Source: Rugosibacter sp. (GTDB lineage: Bacteria; Pseudomonadota; Gammaproteobacteria; Burkholderiales; Rhodocyclaceae). Taken from it: a stretch of 32,822 bases of DNA. A program made the position numbers and the translations under genes. The notes under the pieces were generated by a model. It had not been told where the DNA came from and searched no databases. It saw nothing but the letters and a program-made list of their open reading frames with translations. This document shows, piece after piece, positions 16,418 through 23,863 of the stretch (position 1 is the first letter of the stretch; each line of letters opens with the position of its first letter). The stretch is taken from positions 1 to 32,822 of the forward strand of contig WOZP01000164.1 in assembly GCA_011620215.1 (NCBI GenBank). The letters are read 5' to 3'.

Positions 16418-17833
16418 ATGCGCAGTACCCTGCAAAAAATTGGTTTGCTCACTGCCGGTCTTCTCGCGGGCATTTTTGTCAGCCTCAACTTTTCGGCCAG
16501 CGCGGGCAAGGATGCCGCAGTGTCAGCCTTGCCGATTGAAGAGCTGCGCAGTTTTGCCGATGTGTATGGGGCGATCAAGCAGGGTTATGTTGAGCCCGTG
16601 GATGATAAAACCCTGATCACGCATGCCATCAGCGGCATGCTGGCAAACCTTGATCCGCACTCGGCGTATCTGGACGCCGAAGCATTCAAGGAAATGCAGG
16701 TCACAACCCAGGGCGAGTTTGGTGGCCTGGGGCTGGAAGTGGGGATGGAAGATGGCTTGGTTAAAATTGTTTCGCCCATTGAAGATACGCCTGCTTACAA
16801 AGCAGGCTTGAAACCAGGAGATCTCATCATCAAGCTGGATGACACGCTGGTGAAGGGGATGACCCTGACCGACGCGGTGAAAAAAATGCGTGGCAAACCC
16901 AAAACGCAGATTCGTCTGACGGTATTTCGCAAGGGTGAATCCAAGCCGTTTGAAGTCACGCTGACGCGCGAAAAAATCAAAGTGCAAAGTGTTAAATCCA
17001 AAGCGCTGGAAGGCGGCTATGGTTATCTGCGGATTACCCAGTTTCAGGATGAAACCAATGCCGATGTAGTCAGGCATCTCGAAAAACTGGTGAAACAGGA
17101 AAAAGACGGGCTCAAAGGCCTGGTGCTTGATTTACGTAATGACCCTGGTGGTTTGCTGACTGGGGCGATTGGTGTTTCAGCGGCTTTTTTGCCGCCAAAA
17201 ACATTGGTGACGTCAACCGAGGGGCGCACCGAAGATGCCAAGCGCCGCTTTACCGCCAGCCCGGAAGATTACCTGCGTGGCACCAAGGATGACTATATGA
17301 AAAATCTGCCGGCCCAGATAAAAACCGTACCCATGGTGGTGCTGGTGAATGGTGGCTCGGCTTCAGCTTCGGAAATTGTCGCGGGGGCTTTGCAAGATCA
17401 CAAACGTGCGATCATCATGGGCACGCAAACTTTCGGCAAGGGCTCCGTGCAGACGGTGTTGCCGCTTTCCAACAACACGGCCATCAAGCTCACTACGGCG
17501 CGCTACTACACACCTTCAGGCCGCTCGATTCAGGCCAAGGGCATCACGCCGGATATCGTGGTGGAAGAAACAGCCAACGGCGAAGCGTATGAACGTTTGC
17601 GCGAAGTTGATCTCGAGCGGCATCTTGCCAATGACAAAGACAAGAGTGTCGATGTAAAACCGGAAAGCAGGCTAGACAAGTCGGAAAATAAGCCGCACGT
17701 CAAAAACGGCAAGAAAAACAAAACGGACGAAGAGAATGATGCACGTGCACCAATGGAGTTTGCCTCGAAAGATGATTACCAACTCGCGCAAGCAGTGAAT
17801 TTGTTAAAAGCGTTGCAGATTCTCAAGCGCTGA
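16418..17833 (+). CDS. ctpA: Carboxy-terminal processing protease (S41)
   Basis: The 471-residue periplasmic serine protease has an N-terminal signal peptide or anchor (about residues 8-28). A helical region (DPHSAYLD) is followed by a PDZ domain (about 100-172, GEFGGLGLEVGMEDG and AGLKPGDLIIKLDD) and a tail-protease core with GLVLDLRNDPGG. The catalytic Ser lies in GGSASASEIVAG (probably S316) and the Lys in TFGKGS (K341). Substrate recognition is by the C-terminus. A Lys/Asp/Glu-rich low-complexity tract spans about 420-450, before a final helix. CGGAG precedes the ATG. Location after envC suggests a shared role in cell-wall remodelling. Confidence 0.95.
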   Translation: MRSTLQKIGLLTAGLLAGIFVSLNFSASAGKDAAVSALPIEELRSFADVYGAIKQGYVEPVDDKTLITHAISGMLANLDPHSAYLDAEAFKEMQVTTQGEFGGLGLEVGMEDGLVKIVSPIEDTPAYKAGLKPGDLIIKLDDTLVKGMTLTDAVKKMRGKPKTQIRLTVFRKGESKPFEVTLTREKIKVQSVKSKALEGGYGYLRITQFQDETNADVVRHLEKLVKQEKDGLKGLVLDLRNDPGGLLTGAIGVSAAFLPPKTLVTSTEGRTEDAKRRFTASPEDYLRGTKDDYMKNLPAQIKTVPMVVLVNGGSASASEIVAGALQDHKRAIIMGTQTFGKGSVQTVLPLSNNTAIKLTTARYYTPSGRSIQAKGITPDIVVEETANGEAYERLREVDLERHLANDKDKSVDVKPESRLDKSENKPHVKNGKKNKTDEENDARAPMEFASKDDYQLAQAVNLLKALQILKR

Positions 17834-17849
17834 TAACGAAAGGCAACAT

Positions 17850-18335
17850 GTGAGCAAAATGACCCCCGCAAAAGCGCGAGAACTGCGTGATGCGGACGGT
17901 CATCGGCCACGTCCGGGCATGTTTGTGGCGCAGCCCGGCACGCGCAAGCATCGCGTATTACGTTTCGATGTGAATTATCCTGGCGACGCGGCTGCCGCCC
18001 AGACTTTGCTTGCCGGATTGCCCGAGATGGTGGTTGAAGCGGGCTCACTTTCAGGCAACCCCGCACACACATTGTCGCTGTGGTACGAGCTGAGCGAATA
18101 CACATTCGATGGGATAGCCAGCGCGTTGGTCAAGCAGGGGTTTCATCTGGATAATGGCTGGCATGCGCGCTTCATGCGAGTGGTGATCGCGTTTGCGGAA
18201 GAAACCCAGTTGCGCAATAGGTATGGCCCGCAACGCTTGATCAAAAAGTCGCAGGATATTTATTCCAAAGCGTGGGATCACCATCTGCATGGCGATCATG
18301 ACGACACGCCACCTGATTTGCGGCAAGATAAATAG
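17850..18335 (+). CDS. Conserved hypothetical protein, possible HMA-like ferredoxin fold
   Basis: I do not recognise this 161-residue protein by function. It starts with GTG at 17850, with GAAAGG upstream; an ATG lies 9 nt further on. Residues about 36-100 read as strand-helix-strand-strand-helix-strand (HRVLRFDVNYP, DAAAAQTLLAGLP, MVVEAGSLS, HTLSLWYELSEYT, FDGIASALVKQGFHL). That pattern fits a heavy-metal-associated-type fold, though the CxxC pair is absent. A basic C-terminal helix and a His/Asp-rich tail (DHHLHGDHDD) follow. It lies 16 nt after ctp and 2 nt before moeB, so it is likely in their operon. Fold assignment is inference. Confidence 0.65.
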   Translation: MSKMTPAKARELRDADGHRPRPGMFVAQPGTRKHRVLRFDVNYPGDAAAAQTLLAGLPEMVVEAGSLSGNPAHTLSLWYELSEYTFDGIASALVKQGFHLDNGWHARFMRVVIAFAEETQLRNRYGPQRLIKKSQDIYSKAWDHHLHGDHDDTPPDLRQDK

Positions 18336-18337
18336 CG

Positions 18338-19093
18338 ATGAATGACGAGCAACTGCTGCGTTACAGCAGGCATATTTTGTTGCCCGAGATCGGCATTGAA
18401 GGTCAGGCGGCCATAACCAACGCACGCGTGCTGATCGTTGGTGCAGGCGGGTTAGGCTCGCCCGCCGCCTGTTACCTTGCTTCAGCCGGCGTGGGCACGC
18501 TGGTTCTGGCCGATGGCGACAGCGTTGACCTCACTAATCTGCAACGCCAGATTTTGCATCGCACGGCCTCTGTTGGTGAAGCCAAAGCCACTTCCGGGCA
18601 GCGCACTCTGGCAGAAATCAATCCGCAATGTCACGTGCTTGCCCTCACCGAACGCTTAGCAGGCGAAGCGCTGGACGAGCAAGTGGCACAAGCGGATGTG
18701 GTGCTCGATTGCTGCGACAACTTTGCCACGCGTCATGCCATCAATCAGGCGTGCGTGCGCTGGAAAAAACCCCTGGTGTCCGGCGCTGCGATTCGTTTTG
18801 ACGGGCAAATCACCGTGTTTGACCCGCGTCAGCCGAACGCACCTTGTTATGACTGTTTGTTTCCTGAAGCTGAAGCAGCCGACGATGTGCGCTGCGCTGT
18901 GACCGGTGTTTTTGCGCCCCTGACAGGCATCATCGGCAGCATGCAGGCAGCTGAAGCGCTCAAGCTCATCATGGGCTGCGGGCAAAGTCTGGCCGGGCGG
19001 CTGTTGCTGCTTGACGCCTTGCACATGACCTGGCGTGAAGTGCGCATCCCGCATGACGCGGCGTGTGCGGTATGCGGCGAGGCTGGCGCGTAG
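18338..19093 (+). CDS. moeB: MoeB/ThiF-type adenylyltransferase
   Basis: The 251-residue E1-like enzyme activates the C-terminal Gly of a ThiS/MoaD-type sulfur carrier by adenylation. The opening is LLRYSRHILLPEIGIEGQ, with the ATP loop VLIVGAGGLGSPAACYLA at about 31-48. The motif DLTNLQRQILH carries the catalytic Arg and Gln. Two zinc CxxC pairs are C-Y-D-C (about 169-172) and C-A-V-C (about 244-247). No C-terminal rhodanese domain is present. Members of this family serve molybdopterin or thiamine synthesis; motifs do not decide between MoeB and ThiF. It ends 2 nt from the ribD stop. Confidence 0.92.
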   Translation: MNDEQLLRYSRHILLPEIGIEGQAAITNARVLIVGAGGLGSPAACYLASAGVGTLVLADGDSVDLTNLQRQILHRTASVGEAKATSGQRTLAEINPQCHVLALTERLAGEALDEQVAQADVVLDCCDNFATRHAINQACVRWKKPLVSGAAIRFDGQITVFDPRQPNAPCYDCLFPEAEAADDVRCAVTGVFAPLTGIIGSMQAAEALKLIMGCGQSLAGRLLLLDALHMTWREVRIPHDAACAVCGEAGA

Positions 19094-19095
19094 GT

Positions 19096-20229
19096 TTATA
19101 AAAAACGCGCACGGATGAAAAAGTCGGCGCTGATGCTACGGCGCTCGACGACATGCAGCCGCCGTGCGTCAGTCAAGGTGGTCAATTCGGTTTGCTCGCC
19201 TTCGTTGATCATCCCGCGTGCGGCGTCACCCAGTAATAACGGCGCTTGATAAAGCAATAATTCATCAACACAATTGTCTCGCAGCAACGCGCCATTCAGG
19301 CGGGCACCTGCCTCGACCAGCACCTCGTTGATACCTCGCTGGCCAAGCGCGGTCAGTAAAGCCGCAAGATCAACCTTGCCATGCGCAGCGGGTAACACAA
19401 TAATTTCCGCACCCGCAGCGGTCAATGCATCGCGGCGCGCGGGATGGTCTGTCGCGCAGGCGATCAGCACGCCGCCATTGGTTAGCACGGCGGCATCGAG
19501 TGGCGTTTGCAGCTGGCTATCGACGATGACTTTTAGTGGCGATCTCGGAGTTGACTGCGCGCTGTTAACGCCCCGCACAGTCAAGCGCGGGTTATCGTCT
19601 TTCACCGTACCAATGCCGGTCAACAGAGCACATGAGCGGGCACGCCAGAGATGCGCATCTTGCCGTGCTTCCGCACTGGTAATCCATTGCGAAACCCCGT
19701 TCTTGAGGGCTGTTTTACCATCCAGACTCGCCGCGATTTTCAGCCGCAGCCATGGCCGACCACGCGTCATGCGCGACACGAATCCGATGTTCAGCTCATG
19801 CGCTTCGGCGCTGAGTAAACCGCATTCTGCGGTAATGCCTGCTGCGCCAAGCCGTGCCAACCCTTTTCCCGCTACTTGCGGATTCGGGTCTTGCATCGCG
19901 GCAACAACGCGCGTGACGCCCGCAGCAATCAAGGCATCCGCACAAGGCGGCGTGCGCCCGATATGGCTGCAGGGCTCCAGCGTGACATAAACGGTGGCGC
20001 CTGCTGCGCTGGTGGATAAACTCGTCGTCAAATTCGTAGTCAAATTTGCCAGCGCAACGGCTTCGGCATGCGGCCCACCGGTTTTTTCATGCCAGCCCTC
20101 ACTGATGATCTGGCCTTCTTTTACGATCACGCAGCCTACGCGCGGGTTCGGGGTGGTGGTGTTCATGCCACGCTGCGCCAGCAGCAGCGCTTGTGCCATG
20201 AAGCGATGATCATCTGCGGAAAAGCTCAT
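19096..20229 (-). CDS. ribD: Bifunctional riboflavin biosynthesis deaminase/reductase RibD
   Basis: The 377-residue enzyme carries two steps of riboflavin synthesis from GTP. The N-terminal deaminase domain (about 1-145) has the zinc motifs HAEAVAL and PCSHIGRTPPC. The C-terminal reductase domain (about 150-377) has RPWLRLKIAASLDGKTAL and the NADPH-binding EVLVEAGARLNGALL segment. I chose ATG 20229, 10 nt after the nrdR stop; the open frame runs 99 nt further up, but that part reads as antisense-like basic sequence overlapping nrdR. Copy 4 of the dispersed repeat encodes residues 363-371 near the C-terminus. The nrdR-ribD pair is common in proteobacteria. Confidence 0.94.
   Translation of the reverse strand: MSFSADDHRFMAQALLLAQRGMNTTTPNPRVGCVIVKEGQIISEGWHEKTGGPHAEAVALANLTTNLTTSLSTSAAGATVYVTLEPCSHIGRTPPCADALIAAGVTRVVAAMQDPNPQVAGKGLARLGAAGITAECGLLSAEAHELNIGFVSRMTRGRPWLRLKIAASLDGKTALKNGVSQWITSAEARQDAHLWRARSCALLTGIGTVKDDNPRLTVRGVNSAQSTPRSPLKVIVDSQLQTPLDAAVLTNGGVLIACATDHPARRDALTAAGAEIIVLPAAHGKVDLAALLTALGQRGINEVLVEAGARLNGALLRDNCVDELLLYQAPLLLGDAARGMINEGEQTELTTLTDARRLHVVERRSISADFFIRARFL
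19119..19141 (+). repeat. Dispersed 23-bp repeat, copy 4
   Basis: AAAA plus GTCGGCGCTGATGCTACGG (two mismatches). It is antisense in the last codons of ribD, read R-S-I-S-A-D-F-F in a phase different from copies 1 and 5. It lies 26 nt from the moeB stop codon. Confidence 0.85.
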
Positions 20230-20239
20230 CAACTGATGC

Positions 20240-20740
20240 TCATGACGCAGTCGGTGGGCCAGGGGGAGACTCTTGCGTTGGCGTTTGTGGCGGTGTTTCC
20301 ACTTCACGGATGGCTTCAGAAAACTCATTCACATCTTCGAAATTTCGATACACCGAGGCAAATCGAATGTAGGCAATGTTGTCGAGTTTTTTGAGTTCGC
20401 GCATGACCAGCTCGCCAATGCGGTCTGACGCCACTTCGCGTTGTGCCAGCTGCACGAGCCTTTCTTCGATGCGATCCAGCGCGGCATCCAAGCTTTCGGT
20501 GGTGACGGGGCGTTTGCGCAAAGCCAGCATCATGCTGGCTTTGCATTTTTCGCGTTGATATTCCGTGCGGCTGCCGTTTTTCTTGATCACTTGCGGCAGC
20601 TGCAGCTCCACCCGCTCATAGGTGGTGAAACGTTTTTCACACGCGACGCAACGTCGGCGGCGACGCACGGTGTCGCCTTCTTCATTTTCCCGTGTGTCGA
20701 CCACCTGCGTGTTGGCGTCCGCACAAAAAGGACACTTCAC
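20240..20740 (-). CDS. nrdR: Transcriptional repressor NrdR
   Basis: The 166-residue regulator of ribonucleotide reductase genes has an N-terminal zinc ribbon (C-P-F-C and C-V-A-C pairs, [25 protein letters not shown]) followed by an ATP-cone domain ([29 protein letters not shown], quoted in parts as [13 protein letters not shown] and ALRKRPV). The C-terminus has [16 protein letters not shown] and then a Pro/Ser/Thr tail. It senses dATP/ATP. The start is GTG at 20740, with AAGG 7 nt upstream; no ATG gives the invariant MKCPFC opening. It lies between glyA and ribD, a classic neighbourhood. Confidence 0.96.
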   Translation of the reverse strand: MKCPFCADANTQVVDTRENEEGDTVRRRRRCVACEKRFTTYERVELQLPQVIKKNGSRTEYQREKCKASMMLALRKRPVTTESLDAALDRIEERLVQLAQREVASDRIGELVMRELKKLDNIAYIRFASVYRNFEDVNEFSEAIREVETPPQTPTQESPPGPPTAS

Positions 20741-20788
20741 GCCAGATCCTTGACGGAATCTTTGCCTGACGCCCTGTCATGCAGGTAA

Positions 20789-22033
20789 TCAGCCATACAC
20801 TGGAAATTTTTTGCACAGCTCGGCGGCTTCAACGCGTACACGTTGCAGCACCGCCTCATCGTTCGGTGCATCCAGCACGTCGGCGATCAGGTTGGCCACT
20901 TGTTCGGCTTCGATTTCCGTAAAGCCGCGCGTCGTCATGGCCGGGGTACCGATACGAATACCCGAGGTCACAAACGGTTTTTGCGGGTCGTTCGGAATGG
21001 CATTTTTGTTCACCGTGATGTGGGCGTTGCCCAGCGCGGCTTCGGCTTCTTTGCCCGTAATCTGTTTGCTTTGCAGATCAACTAAAAATACATGCGATTC
21101 CGTACGCCCGGAAATAATGCGCAGCCCGCGTGACTTCAACACCTTGGCCATGACTTGCGCATTGTTGATCACCTGCTCTTGATAATGGCGGAAGTCGCTG
21201 CTCATGGCTTCTTTGAACGCCACGGCCTTGGCAGCGATCACATGCATGAGCGGGCCGCCCTGCAAGCCGGGGAAAATCGCCGAGTTGATGGCTTTTTCGT
21301 GCTCGGCTTTCATCAGTATCAAGCCACCGCGCGGGCCGCGTAAAGTCTTGTGCGTGGTGGAGGTCACCACATCGGCATGCGGCACGGGGTTGGGGTAGCA
21401 CCCCGCAGCAATCAATCCGGCGTAGTGCGCCATATCCACCATGAAAATCGCGCCGACTGCCTTGGCCACTTTCGCAAAGCGCGCAAAATCAATGCGCAGT
21501 GAATAGGCCGAAGCGCCCGCAATGATCAGTTTGGGTTTGTGTTCATGCGCGAGGCGCTCCATTTCGTCGTAATCGATCGCTTCATGCGCATCCAGGCCAT
21601 ACGGCACAACGTTGAACCATTTGCCTGACATATTGACTGATGCGCCATGTGTTAAATGTCCGCCCATGGCCAGGTTCATGCCCAGGATAGTGTCGCCGGG
21701 TTTGAGAAAAGCCATGAACACCGCCTGATTGGCCTGCGAGCCGGAATTCGGCTGCACGTTGGCGCAATCGGCGCCAAACAGTTTTTTGGCACGCTCAATC
21801 GCGAGTTGCTCTGCCACATCGACAAATTCGCAGCCACCGTAGTAACGTTTGCCGGGGTAGCCCTCGGCATATTTGTTGGTGAGCTGCGAGCCCTGCGCTT
21901 CGAGCACCGCGCACGACACATAGTTTTCGGAAGCAATCAGTTCGATGTGTTCTTCCTGACGGTGATTTTCATTCTGTATCGCCGCCCACAATTCGGCGTC
22001 GGTTTTAGCGAGGGTGTTTTGCTTGGAAAACAT
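20789..22033 (-). CDS. glyA: Serine hydroxymethyltransferase
   Basis: The 414-residue PLP enzyme interconverts serine and glycine with tetrahydrofolate, feeding one-carbon metabolism. Motifs are [42 protein letters not shown], and the PLP lysine in [15 protein letters not shown]. The length and colinearity match GlyA fully. AGGATACCGCC precedes the ATG. Its own promoter is proposed about 60 nt upstream. No glycine riboswitch structure was recognised in the 134-bp leader. Confidence 0.98.
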   Translation of the reverse strand: MFSKQNTLAKTDAELWAAIQNENHRQEEHIELIASENYVSCAVLEAQGSQLTNKYAEGYPGKRYYGGCEFVDVAEQLAIERAKKLFGADCANVQPNSGSQANQAVFMAFLKPGDTILGMNLAMGGHLTHGASVNMSGKWFNVVPYGLDAHEAIDYDEMERLAHEHKPKLIIAGASAYSLRIDFARFAKVAKAVGAIFMVDMAHYAGLIAAGCYPNPVPHADVVTSTTHKTLRGPRGGLILMKAEHEKAINSAIFPGLQGGPLMHVIAAKAVAFKEAMSSDFRHYQEQVINNAQVMAKVLKSRGLRIISGRTESHVFLVDLQSKQITGKEAEAALGNAHITVNKNAIPNDPQKPFVTSGIRIGTPAMTTRGFTEIEAEQVANLIADVLDAPNDEAVLQRVRVEAAELCKKFPVYG

Positions 22034-22088
22034 GGCGGTATCCTGTCAGAGAAGGGGGAAAAGGCAAGGCGAAACAACATATCTGATA

Positions 22089-22097
22089 ATTTTAGCA
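22089..22097 (-). promoter_or_regulatory. Possible extended -10 promoter of glyA
   Basis: On the minus strand, TGC followed by TAAAAT (22097-22089) fits an extended -10 element, about 56 nt upstream of the glyA ATG. No good -35 is visible, which an extended -10 can tolerate. Confidence 0.35.
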
Positions 22098-22167
22098 TTC
22101 AGGGGGCTCCTGCTCTACCATAAAACAAGAGTGCTTTTGCATTGTTCCGGCTTGCTGCAAGGCGAGA

Positions 22168-22767
22168 TTACAGCTTTGTTTTCTCTGCTGCTTGTTTGGG
22201 AAATTTATTAATCAGCCACTGCAAAACCTCCAGCTGATCTTGCGATGTGGCGCGGCGTACTTGAATTAATAATTTCTGCAAATCCGGGCGGGTTAAGGTG
22301 ACATTTGATGCACCTTCATTGCACACCGAGCAAATGGCGCGGAGATTTGATGGATCGTCTGTGCCACCAATACTTTTGTCAATCACATGTCCGAGGTGCA
22401 ACCTGGTTTTTCTTGTAGTGTCGTATGGATGAGGTTCGCCAGCAACTGCGCCACACATTTGGCAGGTAAATCCGTTTCGATCAAGGACGAAGGCTCGTGT
22501 TTCTTTTGAAATGGCGCGTTCAAAGGCCGGTTGCGGTTTTGGGGTTTCCAGCAGATATTGTCCCGGCTTTAATTCGTTACGGTCATTGTGCGTGAGGATC
22601 AGGTAGCCTTCTTCTGTGCGCAGCTCGCGAACCCGGCGTGCCCATTCGGATTGGTTGTCTGCAACGGTGCGCAACTCTTCGGAATCCATCACGCGACCAA
22701 TATTTTTCAAAAAGTGCGCGCGGAGTTTTCCGCGTGCCCCGCCCCTTGGAATTTTTTCTTTTGTCAC
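22168..22767 (-). CDS. HNH endonuclease, probable type II restriction enzyme
   Basis: The 199-residue protein has an N-terminal helical region (about 12-75, ending in an AHFLKNIGRVM/EWARRVRELR/YLILTHNDR pattern that looks like a DNA-binding winged helix). Its C-terminal part is an HNH nuclease with two zinc CxxC pairs: C102-Q-M-C105 and C146-S-V-C149. The core is RLHLGHVIDKSIGGTDDPSN (H124, H127, N141) ending in CN-EG. It starts with GTG at 22767, 2 nt after the methyltransferase stop, so the two form an operon. Together they are best read as a restriction-modification pair. Target sequence unknown. Confidence 0.85.
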   Translation of the reverse strand: MTKEKIPRGGARGKLRAHFLKNIGRVMDSEELRTVADNQSEWARRVRELRTEEGYLILTHNDRNELKPGQYLLETPKPQPAFERAISKETRAFVLDRNGFTCQMCGAVAGEPHPYDTTRKTRLHLGHVIDKSIGGTDDPSNLRAICSVCNEGASNVTLTRPDLQKLLIQVRRATSQDQLEVLQWLINKFPKQAAEKTKL

Positions 22768-22769
22768 GG

Positions 22770-23729
22770 CTATGCGCGTTTAAGTTTTGGTTTTGCGGCA
22801 GCATTCAATGCCGCTCGAATTTGTGTGCCTACTGCACAGGCAACGGGGGGGGGGAAGGCGTTGCCAATTTGACGGTAGGCGGCAGTTTTTTTGCCGCTGA
22901 AGTGCCAGTGATCAGGGAAGCCCTGGATGCGCGCAGCCATGCGAACCGTCAGGCGCGGCATGCCAATAAAGTCTTTTTCGGGTGCGGCATTGGCAATACC
23001 CATGCCATCGACGCCAATGGAAGCCCACGCCTTTTTTGCTCTGGTGGGACCAAGGTCGGGCCCGCCATGTTTTTTACTGCCACCAACCAGCGTAGGTGCA
23101 ATATCACATGCTTTTTCGCGCCACTGTATTGCGCCTTGCCATCCATCTGCGGCCATCAGGTCGAAAAGCGCCTCGCCGACTGTGGGTGGTGGAGCAATGT
23201 GTGCGGTCGGCCACTTAAAACATTCCGCAGCGTCTTTCTTCAGGGCAACGAAAACCACGCGCGGACGTAACTGGGGAACACCAAAGTCGCTGGCGTTAAG
23301 CAAACGCCATTCGGCAACATAGCCAAGTTTTTTTAAATCGGTAATAATTTTTGCGCGGTAATCATCAAATACCGCATCGAGCAGCCCGCGCACGTTTTCG
23401 AGCATGACGGCCCGGGGCTGACACTCAGATACCAGTCGAATGGCCTCCGGGAAGAGATCGCGCTCATCATCAATGCCAAGTTGCTTGCCAGCCTTTGAGA
23501 AAGGTGGACAAGGCACGCCGCCTGCCAAAAGTTCAATACCTTTCCATTTCTCAGCCGAGTAGTGATGGAGGTCGCCTTCGGTGACGTGCCAATGATTGCG
23601 ATTAAAGCGAAGTGTTTGGCAGGCTGCCGCATCAATCTCGATGAGACTGACGTGCTCAAATCCTGCTTGTTCCAGTCCCAGCGCTTGACCACCGGCACCA
23701 GCGCAAATCTCTATTGATCGTAGCGACAT
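22770..23729 (-). CDS. DNA (cytosine-5)-methyltransferase
   Basis: The 319-residue enzyme has the C5-cytosine methyltransferase motifs in order: I (EICAGAGGQALGLEQAG, about 7-23, AdoMet), IV (GVPCPPFSKAGKQ, catalytic C74), VI (MLENVRG, 109-115), VIII (QLRPRVVF, 153-160), IX (RIQGFP, 267-272) and X (QIGNAFPPPVA, 287-297). A short target-recognition region lies at about 165-260. It modifies DNA, probably to protect against the HNH nuclease encoded directly downstream. Motif X prolines are all encoded as CCC within a 10-C homopolymer (see separate entry), which makes this gene a slippage candidate. Confidence 0.93.
   Translation of the reverse strand: MSLRSIEICAGAGGQALGLEQAGFEHVSLIEIDAAACQTLRFNRNHWHVTEGDLHHYSAEKWKGIELLAGGVPCPPFSKAGKQLGIDDERDLFPEAIRLVSECQPRAVMLENVRGLLDAVFDDYRAKIITDLKKLGYVAEWRLLNASDFGVPQLRPRVVFVALKKDAAECFKWPTAHIAPPPTVGEALFDLMAADGWQGAIQWREKACDIAPTLVGGSKKHGGPDLGPTRAKKAWASIGVDGMGIANAAPEKDFIGMPRLTVRMAARIQGFPDHWHFSGKKTAAYRQIGNAFPPPVACAVGTQIRAALNAAAKPKLKRA
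22845..22854 (-). repeat. Poly-C homopolymer (10 C) in methyltransferase coding sequence
   Basis: Ten consecutive G on the plus strand (C on the coding strand) span the end of the Phe292 codon and the three Pro codons 293-295 of motif X. Losing one C puts a TAG five codons after the altered prolines; gaining one C replaces the last 24 residues and ends at a TAA just before the nuclease GTG. Confidence 0.9.
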
Positions 23730-23863
23730 GAAGCCACACCTTTTGACTATGACTGGCTAATTCTACAGAACATTGGTTAGCCGATGAAGCGTTATGCCAC
23801 AGGGTAGAGGTCACTGTGATCGACGATGTTGAGCTTGTCACACAATCAGATGGAGGCGAGGCG
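23730..23863 (-). promoter_or_regulatory. Upstream region of the methyltransferase gene
   Basis: This 134-bp gap should hold the promoter of the restriction-modification pair. A 6-bp inverted repeat GGCTAA/TTAGCC (23755-23760 and 23777-23782) could be an operator. No controller-protein gene was recognised. Confidence 0.25.

Noticed and set aside
19803-19822. Further repeat-like matches (TCGGCGCTG in ribD; also near 12010, 18781, 31734)
   Set aside because: They share only 8-10 bases of the core and lack the AAAA and TACGG parts; consistent with chance.
20230-20328. N-terminal extension of RibD to an ATG inside nrdR
   Set aside because: The extra 33 residues are basic, not family-like, and lie antisense-free but out of frame over the nrdR 3' end; the ATG at 20229 gives normal RibD length.
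22034-22167. Glycine riboswitch upstream of glyA
   Set aside because: The 134-bp leader is too short and lacks the conserved paired aptamer pattern as far as can be seen.
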